Assembly (NCBI GenBank): GCA_937943625.1
Contig: CALEAD010000025.1
Coordinates: forward strand, 1 to 64,000
Source of the DNA: an uncultured Anaerolineae bacterium
GTDB lineage: Bacteria > Chloroflexota > Anaerolineae > Promineifilales > Promineifilaceae
DNA: 64,000 nt
Direction: 5' to 3'
Of this stretch, positions 26,341 to 36,176 are shown in pieces (position 1 is the stretch's first letter; the number at the start of each line of letters is the position of its first letter). Both the position numbers and the translations under genes were made by a program. The notes under the pieces were generated by a model, which was not told the origin of the DNA, searched no databases, and worked only from the letters and a program-made list of their open reading frames with translations.

Positions 26341-26880
26341 ATGACCTGGCAAATTGATTTAGCTCATTCCGAAATTAACTTTACCGTGCGCCATATGATG
26401 ATTTCTAAGGTGCGGGGGCGATTCGAGTCGTTTAGCGGCAGCGTGAATTTTGACGAAGCTAATCCCAGCAACACCACAGTAGAAATTAGCATTGACGTCA
26501 GCAGCATCAACACAAAAGATGCGCAGCGCGACGCGCACCTGCGCTCGGCTGATTTTTTCGATGCGGAAAACTACCCTACCATGACGTTTGTGAGCAAGCG
26601 CGTGGAGCAGCACAGCGCCAATAGCGGCCGTTTAATTGGCGACCTGACGATTCGCGGTGTGACGAAGGAAGTAGCGCTGGATGTGGAGTATGCCGGGCAG
26701 GTAACCAGCCCCTGGGGAACAACCAATGCCGGGTTTTCTGCCAGCGGCAAAATTAACCGCAAGGATTGGGGGCTGGTCTGGAATGTGGCGCTAGAGACGG
26801 GTGGCTTGCTAGTAGGGGAAGAGGTTCAGATTGAGATTGAAATGGAGCTAATCAAGCAGGCTGAGCCGGCTGCGGCGTAG
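26341..26880 (+). CDS. YceI family protein (lipocalin-like isoprenoid-binding fold)
   Basis: The 179-residue YceI-fold beta-barrel binds a long-chain polyprenyl-type ligand in known members. Family features are TWQIDLAHSEINFTVRHMMI, SKVRGRFESFSGSV, AQRDAHLRSADFFDAENYPT and GDLTIRGVTKEVALDVEYAG. No signal peptide is visible, so it is probably cytoplasmic, unlike periplasmic E. coli YceI. The ATG at 26341 has GAGGAG upstream. Its promoter carries the TetR operators. Some YceI proteins respond to acid or osmotic stress, and regulation here looks ligand-driven. Confidence 0.94.
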   Translation: MTWQIDLAHSEINFTVRHMMISKVRGRFESFSGSVNFDEANPSNTTVEISIDVSSINTKDAQRDAHLRSADFFDAENYPTMTFVSKRVEQHSANSGRLIGDLTIRGVTKEVALDVEYAGQVTSPWGTTNAGFSASGKINRKDWGLVWNVALETGGLLVGEEVQIEIEMELIKQAEPAAA

Positions 26881-26912
26881 TTAGCAAATAGCATTCGCCA
26901 GCTTATTTTCCG

Positions 26913-27023
26913 GGTATGGTTCATGATGTCCTGGAAAGGTGCTTAACCATTTCTCAACCGCCGACGGTTGACCTGCGATACATGACGGTCTGCCGTCGGC
27001 GGCCAAATTCGCTGAACCACGCC
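26913..27023. repeat. Intergenic MITE/REP-like repeat copy with 11-bp terminal inverted repeats
   Basis: The left end GGTATGGTTCA (26913-26923) and right end TGAACCACGCC (27013-27023) match as inverted repeats in 9 of 11 bases. The interior has CAACCGCCGACGGTTGACC and GGTCTGCCGTCGGCGG. At 111 bp it fills the space between the convergent yceI and RNase J genes. Confidence 0.8.
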
Positions 27024-27029
27024 CGTCCT

Positions 27030-28700
27030 CTACACAAGCACGACGTTGGACAAAATGACGGGGCGAGATTGGGTTTTGTGGTAGAAGAACGCTTGTAGGG
27101 TTTCGCGGGCGATGGTTTCGTGGTCACGACGGCCGTTCTGCTTGCGGCCCTGTTTGCCACGGCCGTTTTGCTGCAACTCGCGCTTTAAGACGGCCGTTGC
27201 TGCCTGCAAAATTTCCGTAGAGCGCTGCATGGGCAAAAAGCCGCGGCTGACAATACGCGGCTCACCGGCCAGCCTGTGCTGTTTGTCAATGGGCACATAG
27301 ACCACGACAAACCCATCCTGTGCCAGGCGTTCGCGGTCGCGCATCACCAGTTCACCAATTTCACCGATCAGCGAGCCATCTACGTACACGTCATCGGCGG
27401 GCACAACGCCATCTAGCCAGGCTTTTTGCCCATCGGTAGCCCATACGGCGCCATTTTGCAGCAAAAAGATATTTGCCGCAGCTACGCCCGTTTCCTGCGC
27501 CAGACGGCCGTGCAGATGCTGGTGGCGTATCTCCCCATGCACCGGAATCAGAAAGCGGGGACGCACAGCCTGCAGCATTTGCCGCATATCCTCACGGCTG
27601 CCATGCCCGGAAACGTGCACCGTTGCCAGCGAGCCATAGATAACGTTTGCCCCGCGCGCAAACAGGTTGTTCAACATGCGTCCTACGTCTTCCTCATTGC
27701 CGGGGATGGTTCCGCCAGAGATGATGATTGTGTCCCCTTCGTGAACCTGAATTTGCTTGTGTTCTCCCCGGGCCATGCGGTTGAGGGCAGAGCGTGGCTC
27801 TCCCTGTGAACCGGTAGAGAGAATAACCAGCTTTTCATCGGGCACGCTGGCGCCAATGTCTACCAGCAGGCCATCGGGAATGGTGAGGTAGCCCAGGTTG
27901 CGCGCCAGCTCAATGTTTTGCTGCAAGCTGCGACCGGTGAGGGCTACGCGACGGCCGTATTTCTGTGCCAGCCGGATCACCTCTTGCAGGCGCGCCAGGA
28001 GCGACGAAAAGGTGGCGATGATAATGCGCTGGCCCTTCGCCTCGGCAAAGAGACGATCCAGCGTATCCGCCACAAGCTGCTCGGTAGGGGTGCAGCCAGG
28101 ACGGTCGGCGTTGGTGCTATCCCCCAGCATCGCCAGAACGCCATCTGACGCCAGGGCGCGCAGCCGCGCAAAATCCGTCATGCGCCCGCCAGTTGGCGTT
28201 TCGTCCAGTTTATAGTCACCCGTGTGCACGATAGCACCCACAGGCGTATCAATGACCAGCCCCACAGATGCAGGAATGGAGTGGGCAACGGCAAACGGGC
28301 TGACGCCAAAGGGGCCTAATTGCACCGTTTGCTCATCATTGATGATGGTTAAGATGGCGCGGTTGCGCACGCCCGCTTCCTCTAGCTGCCGCTCCACCAT
28401 GCCCAGGGTCAGGTCTGTGCCGTAAATGGGCACAGGCGCGCCCAGGCGCTGCAACAGGTAGGGCAAACCGCCAATGTGGTCTTGATGACCGTGCGTCAGT
28501 ACGATGCCGCGCAGGGTTTCCTGGTTGGCTACCACGTGGTCAAACTGTGGCAGCACCAGATCAATGCCGTACATGTCACTTTCGGGGAACATGACGCCAC
28601 AATCTATGATTAGTTGGTTACGGCCGTATGTCAGCAAGGTCATATTCTTGCCAATCTCCCCCAGGCCGCCCAGGGGAATTATCTGTAAATGTTTAGCCAT
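27030..28700 (-). CDS. rnj: Ribonuclease J
   Basis: Metallo-beta-lactamase/beta-CASP nuclease with 5'-exo and endoribonuclease activity in mRNA decay and rRNA maturation. The 556-residue protein has LTHGHQDHIGG near 70-80 (metal site), beta-CASP motifs with GDSTNADRPG, GSQGEPRSALNRMARGEHK and VHVSGHGSREDM, and a C-terminal domain. The end (about 510 on) is a basic low-complexity stretch with NGRGKQGRKQNGRRDHET. The ATG at 28700 gives the family start MAKHLQIIPLGGLGEIG. An upstream in-frame TTG at 28751 is less likely. RNase J in place of RNase E fits Chloroflexota. Confidence 0.96.
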   Translation of the reverse strand: MAKHLQIIPLGGLGEIGKNMTLLTYGRNQLIIDCGVMFPESDMYGIDLVLPQFDHVVANQETLRGIVLTHGHQDHIGGLPYLLQRLGAPVPIYGTDLTLGMVERQLEEAGVRNRAILTIINDEQTVQLGPFGVSPFAVAHSIPASVGLVIDTPVGAIVHTGDYKLDETPTGGRMTDFARLRALASDGVLAMLGDSTNADRPGCTPTEQLVADTLDRLFAEAKGQRIIIATFSSLLARLQEVIRLAQKYGRRVALTGRSLQQNIELARNLGYLTIPDGLLVDIGASVPDEKLVILSTGSQGEPRSALNRMARGEHKQIQVHEGDTIIISGGTIPGNEEDVGRMLNNLFARGANVIYGSLATVHVSGHGSREDMRQMLQAVRPRFLIPVHGEIRHQHLHGRLAQETGVAAANIFLLQNGAVWATDGQKAWLDGVVPADDVYVDGSLIGEIGELVMRDRERLAQDGFVVVYVPIDKQHRLAGEPRIVSRGFLPMQRSTEILQAATAVLKRELQQNGRGKQGRKQNGRRDHETIARETLQAFFYHKTQSRPVILSNVVLV

Positions 28701-29005
28701 ACAATTCTTAAAACTTATTTTCCTTTTTTGTGTGTTTTTGTAGCTATACAACGTCTCTGGTTGTGCTCGGCCTTCGACTGAGCCACATAGCAGGTACAGT
28801 CTGGAGACTGGCTCGAATGACCTGTATAGTTACGTATTTTCGTAATTTAACCAGTCCGCCACACTTTGTCAGCCGGAAAGTGACAGGCTGAAATGCTGCC
28901 GGGCTAACTGGCTCGTTAGCTGATAAACCTGTATGAGAATTTCAGTCAGATGTAAGGGGAACCGAAAAGTCTACAAAAGGCACTGCTTATTTCATAACAT
29001 TTGGC

Positions 29006-29033
29006 ATTATAGCACAGCTGTCGAGTTTGTCAC
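29006..29033 (-). promoter_or_regulatory. Probable RNase J promoter
   Basis: Minus-strand -35 GTGACA (29028-29033), 16-nt spacer and a perfect -10 TATAAT (29006-29011). It implies a leader of about 300 nt before the RNase J start, with no gene in it. Confidence 0.55.
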
Positions 29034-29036
29034 ATT

Positions 29037-29182
29037 AGCATTCTCAGTTCAGCGCAATTGATTTGACCGCAGACTGCCGCCACTCTCAGTGGGACGGTCG
29101 GCTGTCAAGCAGTTGCGGTTGGCGGTTGGCTGTCGGCGGGCAACACAGCCTTCTGACGCCATGCTCAAATTAAAAATTGTTG
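29037..29182. repeat. Intergenic MITE/REP-like repeat copy between divergent promoters
   Basis: The left end AGCATTCTCAGTT and right end CAAATTAAAAATTGTTG (29166-29182) are diverged forms of the CAGCAATTCT-type ends. The interior has TTGACCGCAGACTGCCGCC opposed by GCGGTTGGCGGTTGGC. It sits exactly between the minus-strand RNase J promoter and the plus-strand nusA promoter. Confidence 0.6.
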
Positions 29183-29199
29183 TTGTCACATTTCTGCTT

Positions 29200-29228
29200 T
29201 TGCCAGACCGCGTGGGGCGTGTTATAAT
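29200..29228 (+). promoter_or_regulatory. Promoter of the nusA operon
   Basis: -35 TTGCCA (29200-29205), 17-nt spacer and perfect -10 TATAAT (29223-29228). It gives a leader of about 255 nt before nusA. Confidence 0.85.
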
Positions 29229-29245
29229 TCCAGGCATAAGAACAC

Positions 29246-29270
29246 GGTACAGTTGCTAAGTGACTGTACC
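29246..29270 (+). other. Leader hairpin 1 of the nusA operon
   Basis: GGTACAGT (29246-29253) pairs with ACTGTACC (29263-29270) around a 9-nt loop. It begins about 12 nt after the expected transcription start and lies just before the terminator-like hairpin. Confidence 0.7.
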
Positions 29271-29285
29271 ACCACCCTAAAGGAG

Positions 29286-29309
29286 AAAGTGGGAATTCCC
29301 CACTTTTTT
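29286..29309 (+). terminator. Intrinsic terminator in the nusA leader (attenuator candidate)
   Basis: AAAGTGGG (29286-29293) pairs with CCCACTTT (29299-29306), followed by a T run. It lies about 75 nt after the promoter and 180 nt before nusA, so full read-through would need antitermination or inefficient stopping. NusA itself is a termination factor, so feedback control is plausible. Confidence 0.8.
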
Positions 29310-29490
29310 GTTTTGTAAATCAAAATAGAGCGGCAGTGGCCTTTGCCCTGCGGCAAAAAAACGTACTGGACACTGGCGTTTTTGCTGGCTGCCAGAGCAA
29401 CGCAATTTGCCAAATTGTGTTACGGTGCCAGAGGTCAGCGCAAATTTCGCCAGACTCCAGAACCATATCAAAACAAGTTGATCGAGGAAG

Positions 29491-31518
29491 ATGAAAAGCG
29501 AATTTATTCTAGCGTTCAACGAAATATGTGAATCCCGTGGGCTGCCGAAAGAGGATGTTTTTGAGGCGCTCAAGACGGCGCTTGTCTCCGCCTTTCGCCG
29601 CGATGCCAACCTGAGCACTATGCAAAAGGTGACGGTGGAAATTGACCCACGTACCGGCGAACCGACGATTTATGCAGAAAAAGAGACTGTTGACTCCATC
29701 GTAGACCCGCGCACGGAGGTGTTGTTGGAGGATGCGCGCAAAGCGGGCTATCCCGATGCGCAAATGGGCGACCTGGTGATGATTGACAGCACAACGGCCG
29801 AATTCGGCCGTATTGCCGCACAGACCGCCAAACAGGTGCTCCTACAGCGCGTGCGTGAAGCCCAACGCGAACATCTTTTCGAGGACTTCTCTGGCCGTGA
29901 AGGAGAGCTGGTAAATGGCACAGTGCAAAGCATCAGCGGCCAAAACGTCACCATTGGCCTGGGCATGACCGAAGCAACTCTGCCTAAAAACCAGCAGGTG
30001 CCCGGCGAACGGTATCGCGCCCATGACAAAATTCGCGTCTACATTTTAGAAGTGCGGCGTTCCAGCCGTGGCCCACAGATTGTTGTCAGCCGCAATCACC
30101 GCAACTTGTTGCGCCGCCTGCTGGAGCTGGAAGTGCCGGAAATTTACAACGGCCAGGTGGAAATCAAGAGCATTGCCCGCGAAGCCGGGCAGCGGTCGAA
30201 AGTGGCCGTGCAGGCGCTTCAGCCCGGCGTAGACCCGGTGGGCGCCTGTGTGGGCATGCGCGGGGTGCGCATCCAGAGTATCGTGCGCGAGCTGAATGAC
30301 GAAAAGATTGACGTCATTGAGTGGGATCCCGATCAGCGCGTCTTCATTGCCAAGGCGCTCAGCCCGGCGCGCGTATCCCAGGTCTTCCTGGAAGAACACC
30401 CAGACGAGGGCAAAACTGCCATTGTGATTGTGCCCGACGACCAGCTCTCGCTGGCGATTGGCCGCGAAGGACAAAATGCGCGTCTGGCAGCTAAACTCAC
30501 TGGCTGGCGCATTGACATCAAGAGCCTGACAGAAGCAGCCAGCGAGTCGCTGATTAACCTGACAGACCCGGCTGTGCCTGCCCATGTGAGCAAGAATAAG
30601 GCGTTGATCGAGCAGGTGGAGCAGATTTTGGCGAAGAAGGCGGCCAATCGCCCGATTACCTCGGAAGATTATCGCGTGCTGGAACTGTTGGCAACACAGG
30701 TGGAAGGGAGCATTGTGGCTGCGCGGGCAGCCAAATATGACGTGCTGCGCAAAGAGCGTGCACTGGCACGGCGCAATGTGCCGGTGGAAACCTGGAAATT
30801 GCCCATTGATGAGATTGATTTCCCCGGCCGCATCCACAATCTGCTGCTAGACAATGGCATCGAGACGGTAGGCGATGTATTGTACAACCTGGAAATTGGC
30901 GATCACGTTTTCTTGGGCTTTAAGGGCTTTGGCGAAAAGATGTTGGAAACCGTGAAGCGTATGACAGAGGCGTACATGACCCGCCTGCGTGGGGAAGCGC
31001 CTACAGCTGAACCAGCCGCGGCTGTCAGTGCCGCGGTTGATGCGGTGAAGACGGCACTACCAGAGGTGGAACCTGAGCCGGCGTCGGTTCTGGAAACGGC
31101 CGTTACCCCGTCCACTACTATCGAAACAAGCGACGTTGAACCAGAAGTGCTGGAGCCGGTAGCAGAAGCGGCCGCAAAGGAAACGGTCGTAACGCCCACG
31201 CCAATCTTGCCAGAGCGTGAACAGCGCCTGTTTGAACCGCTGCCAGAAATTGATGACCTTTCCAGACCGCTGGTAGATACCGTGCGGCGCAAGAAGAAGT
31301 CAGAAAAGGCAGAAAAACCAGCCGTGGTCGTGGTGCGCCCCGTGGGCAAAGATGAACCAGACGAATTGGCCGCCGAAAAACGGCGCGCGCCTAAGGGACG
31401 TGAACTGATCTTCGACGAAGACATGGGCGAAGTGGTGGCGCGGCGTAAACGCAAAGGCAGCCGTCGTCGCTCCAAGTGGGAAGATTACGACATCTCCGAC
31501 ATTGGCGATGATTATTAG
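29491..31518 (+). CDS. nusA: Transcription termination/antitermination protein NusA
   Basis: RNA-polymerase-binding factor controlling pausing, termination and antitermination. The 675-residue protein is much longer than the usual 350-500. Domains in order: N-terminal RNAP-binding domain (1-125), S1 domain (about 130-200), two KH domains (about 205-350, with [18 protein letters not shown] and [20 protein letters not shown]), then a helix-hairpin-helix region near 440-490. The last 170 residues form an acidic Ala/Glu/Pro-rich extension ending in a basic [13 protein letters not shown] patch and an acidic tail. GAGGAAG precedes the ATG at 29491. rimP, the usual upstream partner, is not adjacent. 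Confidence 0.97.
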   Translation: MKSEFILAFNEICESRGLPKEDVFEALKTALVSAFRRDANLSTMQKVTVEIDPRTGEPTIYAEKETVDSIVDPRTEVLLEDARKAGYPDAQMGDLVMIDSTTAEFGRIAAQTAKQVLLQRVREAQREHLFEDFSGREGELVNGTVQSISGQNVTIGLGMTEATLPKNQQVPGERYRAHDKIRVYILEVRRSSRGPQIVVSRNHRNLLRRLLELEVPEIYNGQVEIKSIAREAGQRSKVAVQALQPGVDPVGACVGMRGVRIQSIVRELNDEKIDVIEWDPDQRVFIAKALSPARVSQVFLEEHPDEGKTAIVIVPDDQLSLAIGREGQNARLAAKLTGWRIDIKSLTEAASESLINLTDPAVPAHVSKNKALIEQVEQILAKKAANRPITSEDYRVLELLATQVEGSIVAARAAKYDVLRKERALARRNVPVETWKLPIDEIDFPGRIHNLLLDNGIETVGDVLYNLEIGDHVFLGFKGFGEKMLETVKRMTEAYMTRLRGEAPTAEPAAAVSAAVDAVKTALPEVEPEPASVLETAVTPSTTIETSDVEPEVLEPVAEAAAKETVVTPTPILPEREQRLFEPLPEIDDLSRPLVDTVRRKKKSEKAEKPAVVVVRPVGKDEPDELAAEKRRAPKGRELIFDEDMGEVVARRKRKGSRRRSKWEDYDISDIGDDY

Positions 31519-31699
31519 TGCGAGGGTTGGGTTGGAGACAGGAGCTTAGTGGCTACTGGTCTCCAATCCCTCTCTTAACAAGAGAGTTCATGAGTGGGCA
31601 CTCCCCCCATGCATGAAAAAGCAAGCCAGGTTTGGCAACCTGGGCTACATTTACAGTACAGCGTTCAGTCGTCGGCGGTCGGCGATCATTTTCAAGAGC

Positions 31700-32011
31700 A
31701 TGAAGCAAAAGAAGGCCAGGCCTCAGCGGCAAAAGCACATTCCGCAGCGCACCTGCGTCGCTTGCCGCCAGAAATTTGACAAAAAACGCCTGACGCGCAT
31801 TGTGCGCACCCCAGAAAACGGCGTCGTCATAGACCCAGGCGGCAAGCAAAACGGCCGTGGGGCCTATTTATGTGACCAACGCGCGTGCTGGGAACATGTG
31901 CTGCAGCAGCCACAATTGTTAAACAAGGCGCTGCAAACCACCGTTAGCGCCGCCGAGTGGCAGCTCATTGCAGCCCATAAGCCGGACGACAACCCCGGCG
32001 CAACCGCATAA
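31700..32011 (+). CDS. rnpM: YlxR/RnpM family RNA-binding protein
   Basis: Small YlxR-fold protein, 103 residues, of the nusA operon. Its Bacillus relative binds RNase P RNA and modulates RNase P. The signature RTCVACRQKFDKKRLTRIVR and the GRGAYLC motif are both present. A basic N-terminus (MKQKKARPQRQK) precedes them. The ATG at 31700 is preferred over the in-frame ATG at 31613, whose extra 29 codons run through a hairpin and a GTCGGCGGTCGGCG repeat fragment. The 180-nt gap after nusA holds three small inverted repeats but no gene. Confidence 0.93.
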   Translation: MKQKKARPQRQKHIPQRTCVACRQKFDKKRLTRIVRTPENGVVIDPGGKQNGRGAYLCDQRACWEHVLQQPQLLNKALQTTVSAAEWQLIAAHKPDDNPGATA

Positions 32012-32050
32012 CAGGCAGGGCAGATGGCAGAAGCAGTAGGGATAAAGAGT

Positions 32051-33835
32051 ATGGCACAAACAAAAACAATCATAGAACTTCCAGACTTTGTAACTGTGCG
32101 CGAATTAGCCACTTACATTGAACGCAGCCCCATTGACGTCATCAAGGAGTTGATGAGCAATGGCATCATGGCGAACATCAACCAGCAGATTGACTTTGAA
32201 ACGGCCGCTATCGTTGCCGAAGAGATGGGATATGAAGTGGTGCAAAAATCGGCCGTGCTCGTGCCTGCTGACCCTGAAGCGGAGGAAGAAAAGCTAGTCT
32301 GGCGCAAAATTCTGGCCAAAGAAGATGAAACCGCGCTGCAACCGCGTCCTCCGGTCATTACAATGCTAGGGCACGTAGACCATGGCAAAACCTCGCTGCT
32401 CGATGTCATTCGCCACACCAACGTCCAGGCGGGCGAGGCCGGCGGCATTACGCAGCACATTGGCGCCTATCAGGTCGTACACGAAGGACAAACCATTACC
32501 TTCCTGGACACGCCCGGCCATGAAGCCTTTACCGCCATGCGTGCACGTGGCGCCCAGGCCACAGACATTGCCATTTTGGTCGTAGCGGCCGATGATGGCG
32601 TCATGCCGCAAACCCGCGAAGCCGCTGACCACGCGCGTGCGGCGCACGTGCCCATTATTGTGGCGCTGAACAAGATAGACTTGCCGGCGGCCAATCCCAT
32701 GCGCGTGATGCAGCAGCTAAGCGAAATTGGCCTTGTGCCCGATGAATGGGATGGCGACACCATGGTCATTCCCGTTTCTGCCAAGACGCGCAAGGGGATT
32801 GACGACCTGTTGGAAGCAATCTTGCTGGTGGCGGAAGAGCTGCGCCCACGCGCCAACCCCAATGCCTCGCCCACTGGGGTGGTGTTGGAGGCACGCAAAG
32901 ACAAAGCGCGTGGCATTATGGTGACGCTGCTGGTGCAAAATGGTACCCTGTGTGACGGCGACACGCTCATGATCGGCAGGCATTACGGCCGTATCAAAGC
33001 CATGTACGACTTCACCGGCAAGCGCATTAAAAAGGCAGGCCCCTCGACCCCTGTTTCCGTGGCGGGTCTGAACGGCATTCCCAGCGCCGGAGATTCCTTC
33101 ACCACCGTAGCCAGCGAAAAAGAAGCGCGCCGCATCCTGTCAGAAATGGAAGTAGAAGTTGGCCCTCAGCGCGCCCGCCCGGCCACGCTAGACGAATTCT
33201 TTGCCCGTCTGCAGCAGGGAGATACCAAAACCCTCTACCTCATCGTCAAGGCAGACGTACAGGGGTCACTAGAACCCATTGTCAACTCGCTGGAAAAATT
33301 GAGCACCGAGGAGGTGAATATCGAAATCCTGCGCGCAGACACCGGCATCATTACCGAGAACGACGTCATGCTTGCTTCTGCCTCGGGCGCGGTAATTCTA
33401 GGCTTCAACGTCACTGCCGACACGGTTGCCTATGCTACGGCCAGCAGTGAACAGGTAGAAATCAAAACGTACAACGTGATCTATCACCTCATCGAAGACG
33501 TTGAGAAAGCGCTGAAGGGCATGCTTGAACCCACTTATGAGCAAGTGGTTATCGGCCGTGCCGAAGTGCGCCAGGTGTTCAAAATTCGCAACGTCGGCAA
33601 GGTGGCTGGTTGTTTCATGCGCACCGGCGAGGCGCGGCGCAATGCGCAGGCGCGCGTCATTCGCAACAAAAAGCTCATTGTAGAAGGGAATGTTACCAGT
33701 CTGAAGCACCTGCAAGAGAACGTGCGCGAGGTAAAGGCTGGCTTTGAATTTGGCGTGCGCATAGGCGAATTTGATGATTACCTGCCGGGCGACATTATTG
33801 AATTTTACGTGACGCAAAAGGTGGAAGCGGCATAA
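32051..33835 (+). CDS. infB: Translation initiation factor IF-2
   Basis: GTPase that places fMet-tRNA on the 30S subunit. The 594-residue protein has a short IF2 N domain (about 5-60, [15 protein letters not shown]) in place of the long N-terminal region of E. coli IF-2. The G domain shows GHVDHGKT near 107-114, DTPGH near 153-157 and NKID near 206-209. Domains II to IV follow, with the fMet-binding C-terminal domain ([19 protein letters not shown]). The ATG at 32051 has AGGGAT upstream. An in-frame ATG at 32024 would add nine residues and cannot be excluded. Confidence 0.97.
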   Translation: MAQTKTIIELPDFVTVRELATYIERSPIDVIKELMSNGIMANINQQIDFETAAIVAEEMGYEVVQKSAVLVPADPEAEEEKLVWRKILAKEDETALQPRPPVITMLGHVDHGKTSLLDVIRHTNVQAGEAGGITQHIGAYQVVHEGQTITFLDTPGHEAFTAMRARGAQATDIAILVVAADDGVMPQTREAADHARAAHVPIIVALNKIDLPAANPMRVMQQLSEIGLVPDEWDGDTMVIPVSAKTRKGIDDLLEAILLVAEELRPRANPNASPTGVVLEARKDKARGIMVTLLVQNGTLCDGDTLMIGRHYGRIKAMYDFTGKRIKKAGPSTPVSVAGLNGIPSAGDSFTTVASEKEARRILSEMEVEVGPQRARPATLDEFFARLQQGDTKTLYLIVKADVQGSLEPIVNSLEKLSTEEVNIEILRADTGIITENDVMLASASGAVILGFNVTADTVAYATASSEQVEIKTYNVIYHLIEDVEKALKGMLEPTYEQVVIGRAEVRQVFKIRNVGKVAGCFMRTGEARRNAQARVIRNKKLIVEGNVTSLKHLQENVREVKAGFEFGVRIGEFDDYLPGDIIEFYVTQKVEAA

Positions 33836-33848
33836 AGAAGCGAAAGTC

Positions 33849-34250
33849 ATGAGCAAAATCAGACAACAGCGCACCGCAGAGCAAATCCAATACATTCTTA
33901 GCGATATTTTTCAGCGGGGCCTGCGTGACCCGCGCGCTGCAGGGGTAACGATTACCGAAGTGCGCATTGACCGCGAACTTCAGCACGTGGATGTGTATGT
34001 CAATGCGCTGGGGGATGAATCGCGAGAGCGTGAGGTAATGGCAGCGCTGCGCAGCGCCGCAGGGTTCTTGCGGCATGAGTTGGCGCAGCGCCTGCCGATT
34101 CGCTCCGTCCCGCAGCTTCATTTTCGCTGGGATCCCTCTCTGGCGCAGGCCGAAGCGGTGCATGAAATTTTGGATAGCCTGGCGCTGCCCCCGCTGCCAG
34201 AAGAGCCACCAGAAACTGACTGGGACGAGCTGGATGAGGAAGAAGTGTAG
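33849..34250 (+). CDS. rbfA: Ribosome-binding factor A
   Basis: RbfA is a KH-fold 30S maturation factor, 133 residues. It shows the family start (SKIRQQRTAEQIQYILSDIF), the RDPRAAGVTITEVRIDRELQ segment and the C-terminal RSVPQLHFRWDPS. The acidic tail is typical. It lies 13 nt after infB and is co-transcribed. Confidence 0.96.
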   Translation: MSKIRQQRTAEQIQYILSDIFQRGLRDPRAAGVTITEVRIDRELQHVDVYVNALGDESREREVMAALRSAAGFLRHELAQRLPIRSVPQLHFRWDPSLAQAEAVHEILDSLALPPLPEEPPETDWDELDEEEV

Positions 34251-34296
34251 CGCACCAGATACCCCGGCGTAAGATGGAATACGCAAAGGAAAATTT

Positions 34297-35271
34297 GTGT
34301 CTATTTATCAAACCATTCAGCAGGCCATTCAGTCTGCTGAATCTGTTTTAGCGGTTACGCACATTGGCCCGGATGGAGATGCGCTGGCATCGTTAACGGC
34401 TGTTGGCGTGGCCCTGGAACAGTTGCAAAAAAAATACTCCCTGGTCTGCGATGATGGCGGGCTTAGCCGCTTTAATTACTTGCCCCTTGCGGAAAAAATT
34501 CAGACCCGGCGCGATAGCGTTGCCTATGACGTGGTAATCGCCTTAGATTGTGGTGACGAACTGCGCATGGGACAGGCCTTTGCCACCCTGCCGGAGCCAA
34601 AGCCCTTCATCATTAACATCGATCACCATGTGACCAACACCCATTTTGGCAACATCAATCTGGTGCGCCCAGAAGCCTCCTCTACAACGGAAGTGCTATA
34701 TGGGCTGTTTATGGAAATGGGGCTGCGCCTGAGTGAGGATTTGGCGCTTTGCCTGTTAACTGGGCTGGTGACGGATACGCTTGGTTTCCGTACCATTGGT
34801 GTTTCGGCGAACACCATGCGCGTAGCCAGCCACCTGATAGACGCCGGGGCTGATTTAACCCTGGTGACGCAAAACGGGCTGACGCTGAAGCCGTTTTCTA
34901 CCCTGCGTATGTGGCAGATTGGCCTGAACAATATGCGCCTGGAAAGTGGCTTGCTGTGGACAACCCTGGACAAGAATGCCTTGCGTGCCATTGGTCACAG
35001 CGGCGTGAGCAATGCCGGTCTGGTCAATTTGCTGGCCGACGTGGAGGAGGCAGCGATGGGTGCAGTGCTGATGGAGCTGGAGGACGGCACGGTGCGTGTG
35101 GGCTTGCGCTGCCGCCCCCCTTACAATGTAGCGGAATTGGCGATGAACCTGGGCGGCGGCGGCCATCCCCTGGCCGCTGGCTGTACGCTGGATGGCCCGC
35201 TGGCACAGGCGGAATCTTTGCTGGTGGATATGTGTAAAGAGGCTATTCGTCGCCAGTCGCGCAATGGGTAA
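34297..35271 (+). CDS. nrnA: DHH-family phosphoesterase NrnA (oligoribonuclease/pAp phosphatase)
   Basis: NrnA-type enzyme that degrades short oligonucleotides and 3'-phosphoadenosine 5'-phosphate using manganese. The 324-residue length is normal. Motifs are HIGPDGDALAS near 22-32 (DHH-type motif I), ALDCGDELRM, IDHHVTNTHFG near 108-118 and GLVTDTLGFRT. The DHHA1 domain ends NLGGGGHPLAAGC. The GTG start at 34297 has AAAGGA 6 nt upstream. It sits between rbfA and truB, a common order in Gram-positives. Confidence 0.94.
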   Translation: MSIYQTIQQAIQSAESVLAVTHIGPDGDALASLTAVGVALEQLQKKYSLVCDDGGLSRFNYLPLAEKIQTRRDSVAYDVVIALDCGDELRMGQAFATLPEPKPFIINIDHHVTNTHFGNINLVRPEASSTTEVLYGLFMEMGLRLSEDLALCLLTGLVTDTLGFRTIGVSANTMRVASHLIDAGADLTLVTQNGLTLKPFSTLRMWQIGLNNMRLESGLLWTTLDKNALRAIGHSGVSNAGLVNLLADVEEAAMGAVLMELEDGTVRVGLRCRPPYNVAELAMNLGGGGHPLAAGCTLDGPLAQAESLLVDMCKEAIRRQSRNG

Positions 35272-35300
35272 ATAGCCGCAACTATTTGCTCTGTGTGGCC

Positions 35301-36176
35301 ATGACGTTGGCAGGGGTGTTGGTTGTGGATAAGCCGCCGGGCATCACTTCTCATGATGTGGTGAACCGCGTGCGGCGATTGGCAGGGCTACGGCGCATTG
35401 GTCATGCTGGCACGCTGGACCCGCTGGCTACAGGGGTGTTGTTGCTTTGCCTGGGGCGCGCAACGCGGCTGGTTGAGTACCTGGTGGGGCAAACGAAGGC
35501 TTATACGGCCGTTCTGCGCCTGGGTCAGACCACAGAAACATATGACGCCGAGGGAGATGTGGTGGCTGAACGGCCGTTTGTCCACATCACCCCTGCCCTG
35601 CTCGAAGAGGCGCTGGCTCGCTTTCGCGGCCCCATTCAGCAGCGACCACCGGCCTATGCCGCCATCAAACAGGCAGGGCAGCCCCTGTACAGGCTGGCGC
35701 GACAGGGGGTACAGGTGGAACGGCCGTTGCGCTCAGTCACCATCCATGCTTTACAAATGACTGACTGGACTCCTCCCTTTGTGCAGTTGATGCTTAGCTG
35801 TTCCTCTGGCACCTACGTGCGCTCCCTGGCGCATGACCTGGGTGAGGTCCTGGGCTGTGGCGCACACCTGACAGCGCTGCGGCGCACGGCCGTTGGCTCC
35901 TTTACCCTGGCCGAGGCTGTGCCGCTGGCGGCGCTGACGCCACAAAATTTGCCTGAGTATGTGCGCCCGCCGGAAACGGCCGTTGCCCACCTGCCCGTTC
36001 TTGCCCTCAGCGCCGTTGATGCCCGTGCCCTGCAAATGGGTCAGCCCGTGCTGCGCCAGCCAATCCACCCGCCACACCCTTTAGTACGCATTCACGCGCC
36101 TGATGGCGCATTTGTTGGCATTGCCGCCGCCAGAGAAGATCATTGGCAGGCAGAAAAAATTTTCAAACAACTATGA
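35301..36176 (+). CDS. truB: tRNA pseudouridine synthase B
   Basis: Makes pseudouridine 55 in the T loop of tRNAs. The 291-residue protein has the TruB start (GVLVVDKPPGITSHDVVNRV), the catalytic motif GHAGTLDPLATG with Asp40, then a tRNA-binding core (CSSGTYVRSLAHDLGE) and a PUA-like C-terminus. The ATG at 35301 matches family starts. A TTG at 35286 would add five residues. Its last codons overlap ribF by 4 nt (ATGA). Confidence 0.96.
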   Translation: MTLAGVLVVDKPPGITSHDVVNRVRRLAGLRRIGHAGTLDPLATGVLLLCLGRATRLVEYLVGQTKAYTAVLRLGQTTETYDAEGDVVAERPFVHITPALLEEALARFRGPIQQRPPAYAAIKQAGQPLYRLARQGVQVERPLRSVTIHALQMTDWTPPFVQLMLSCSSGTYVRSLAHDLGEVLGCGAHLTALRRTAVGSFTLAEAVPLAALTPQNLPEYVRPPETAVAHLPVLALSAVDARALQMGQPVLRQPIHPPHPLVRIHAPDGAFVGIAAAREDHWQAEKIFKQL

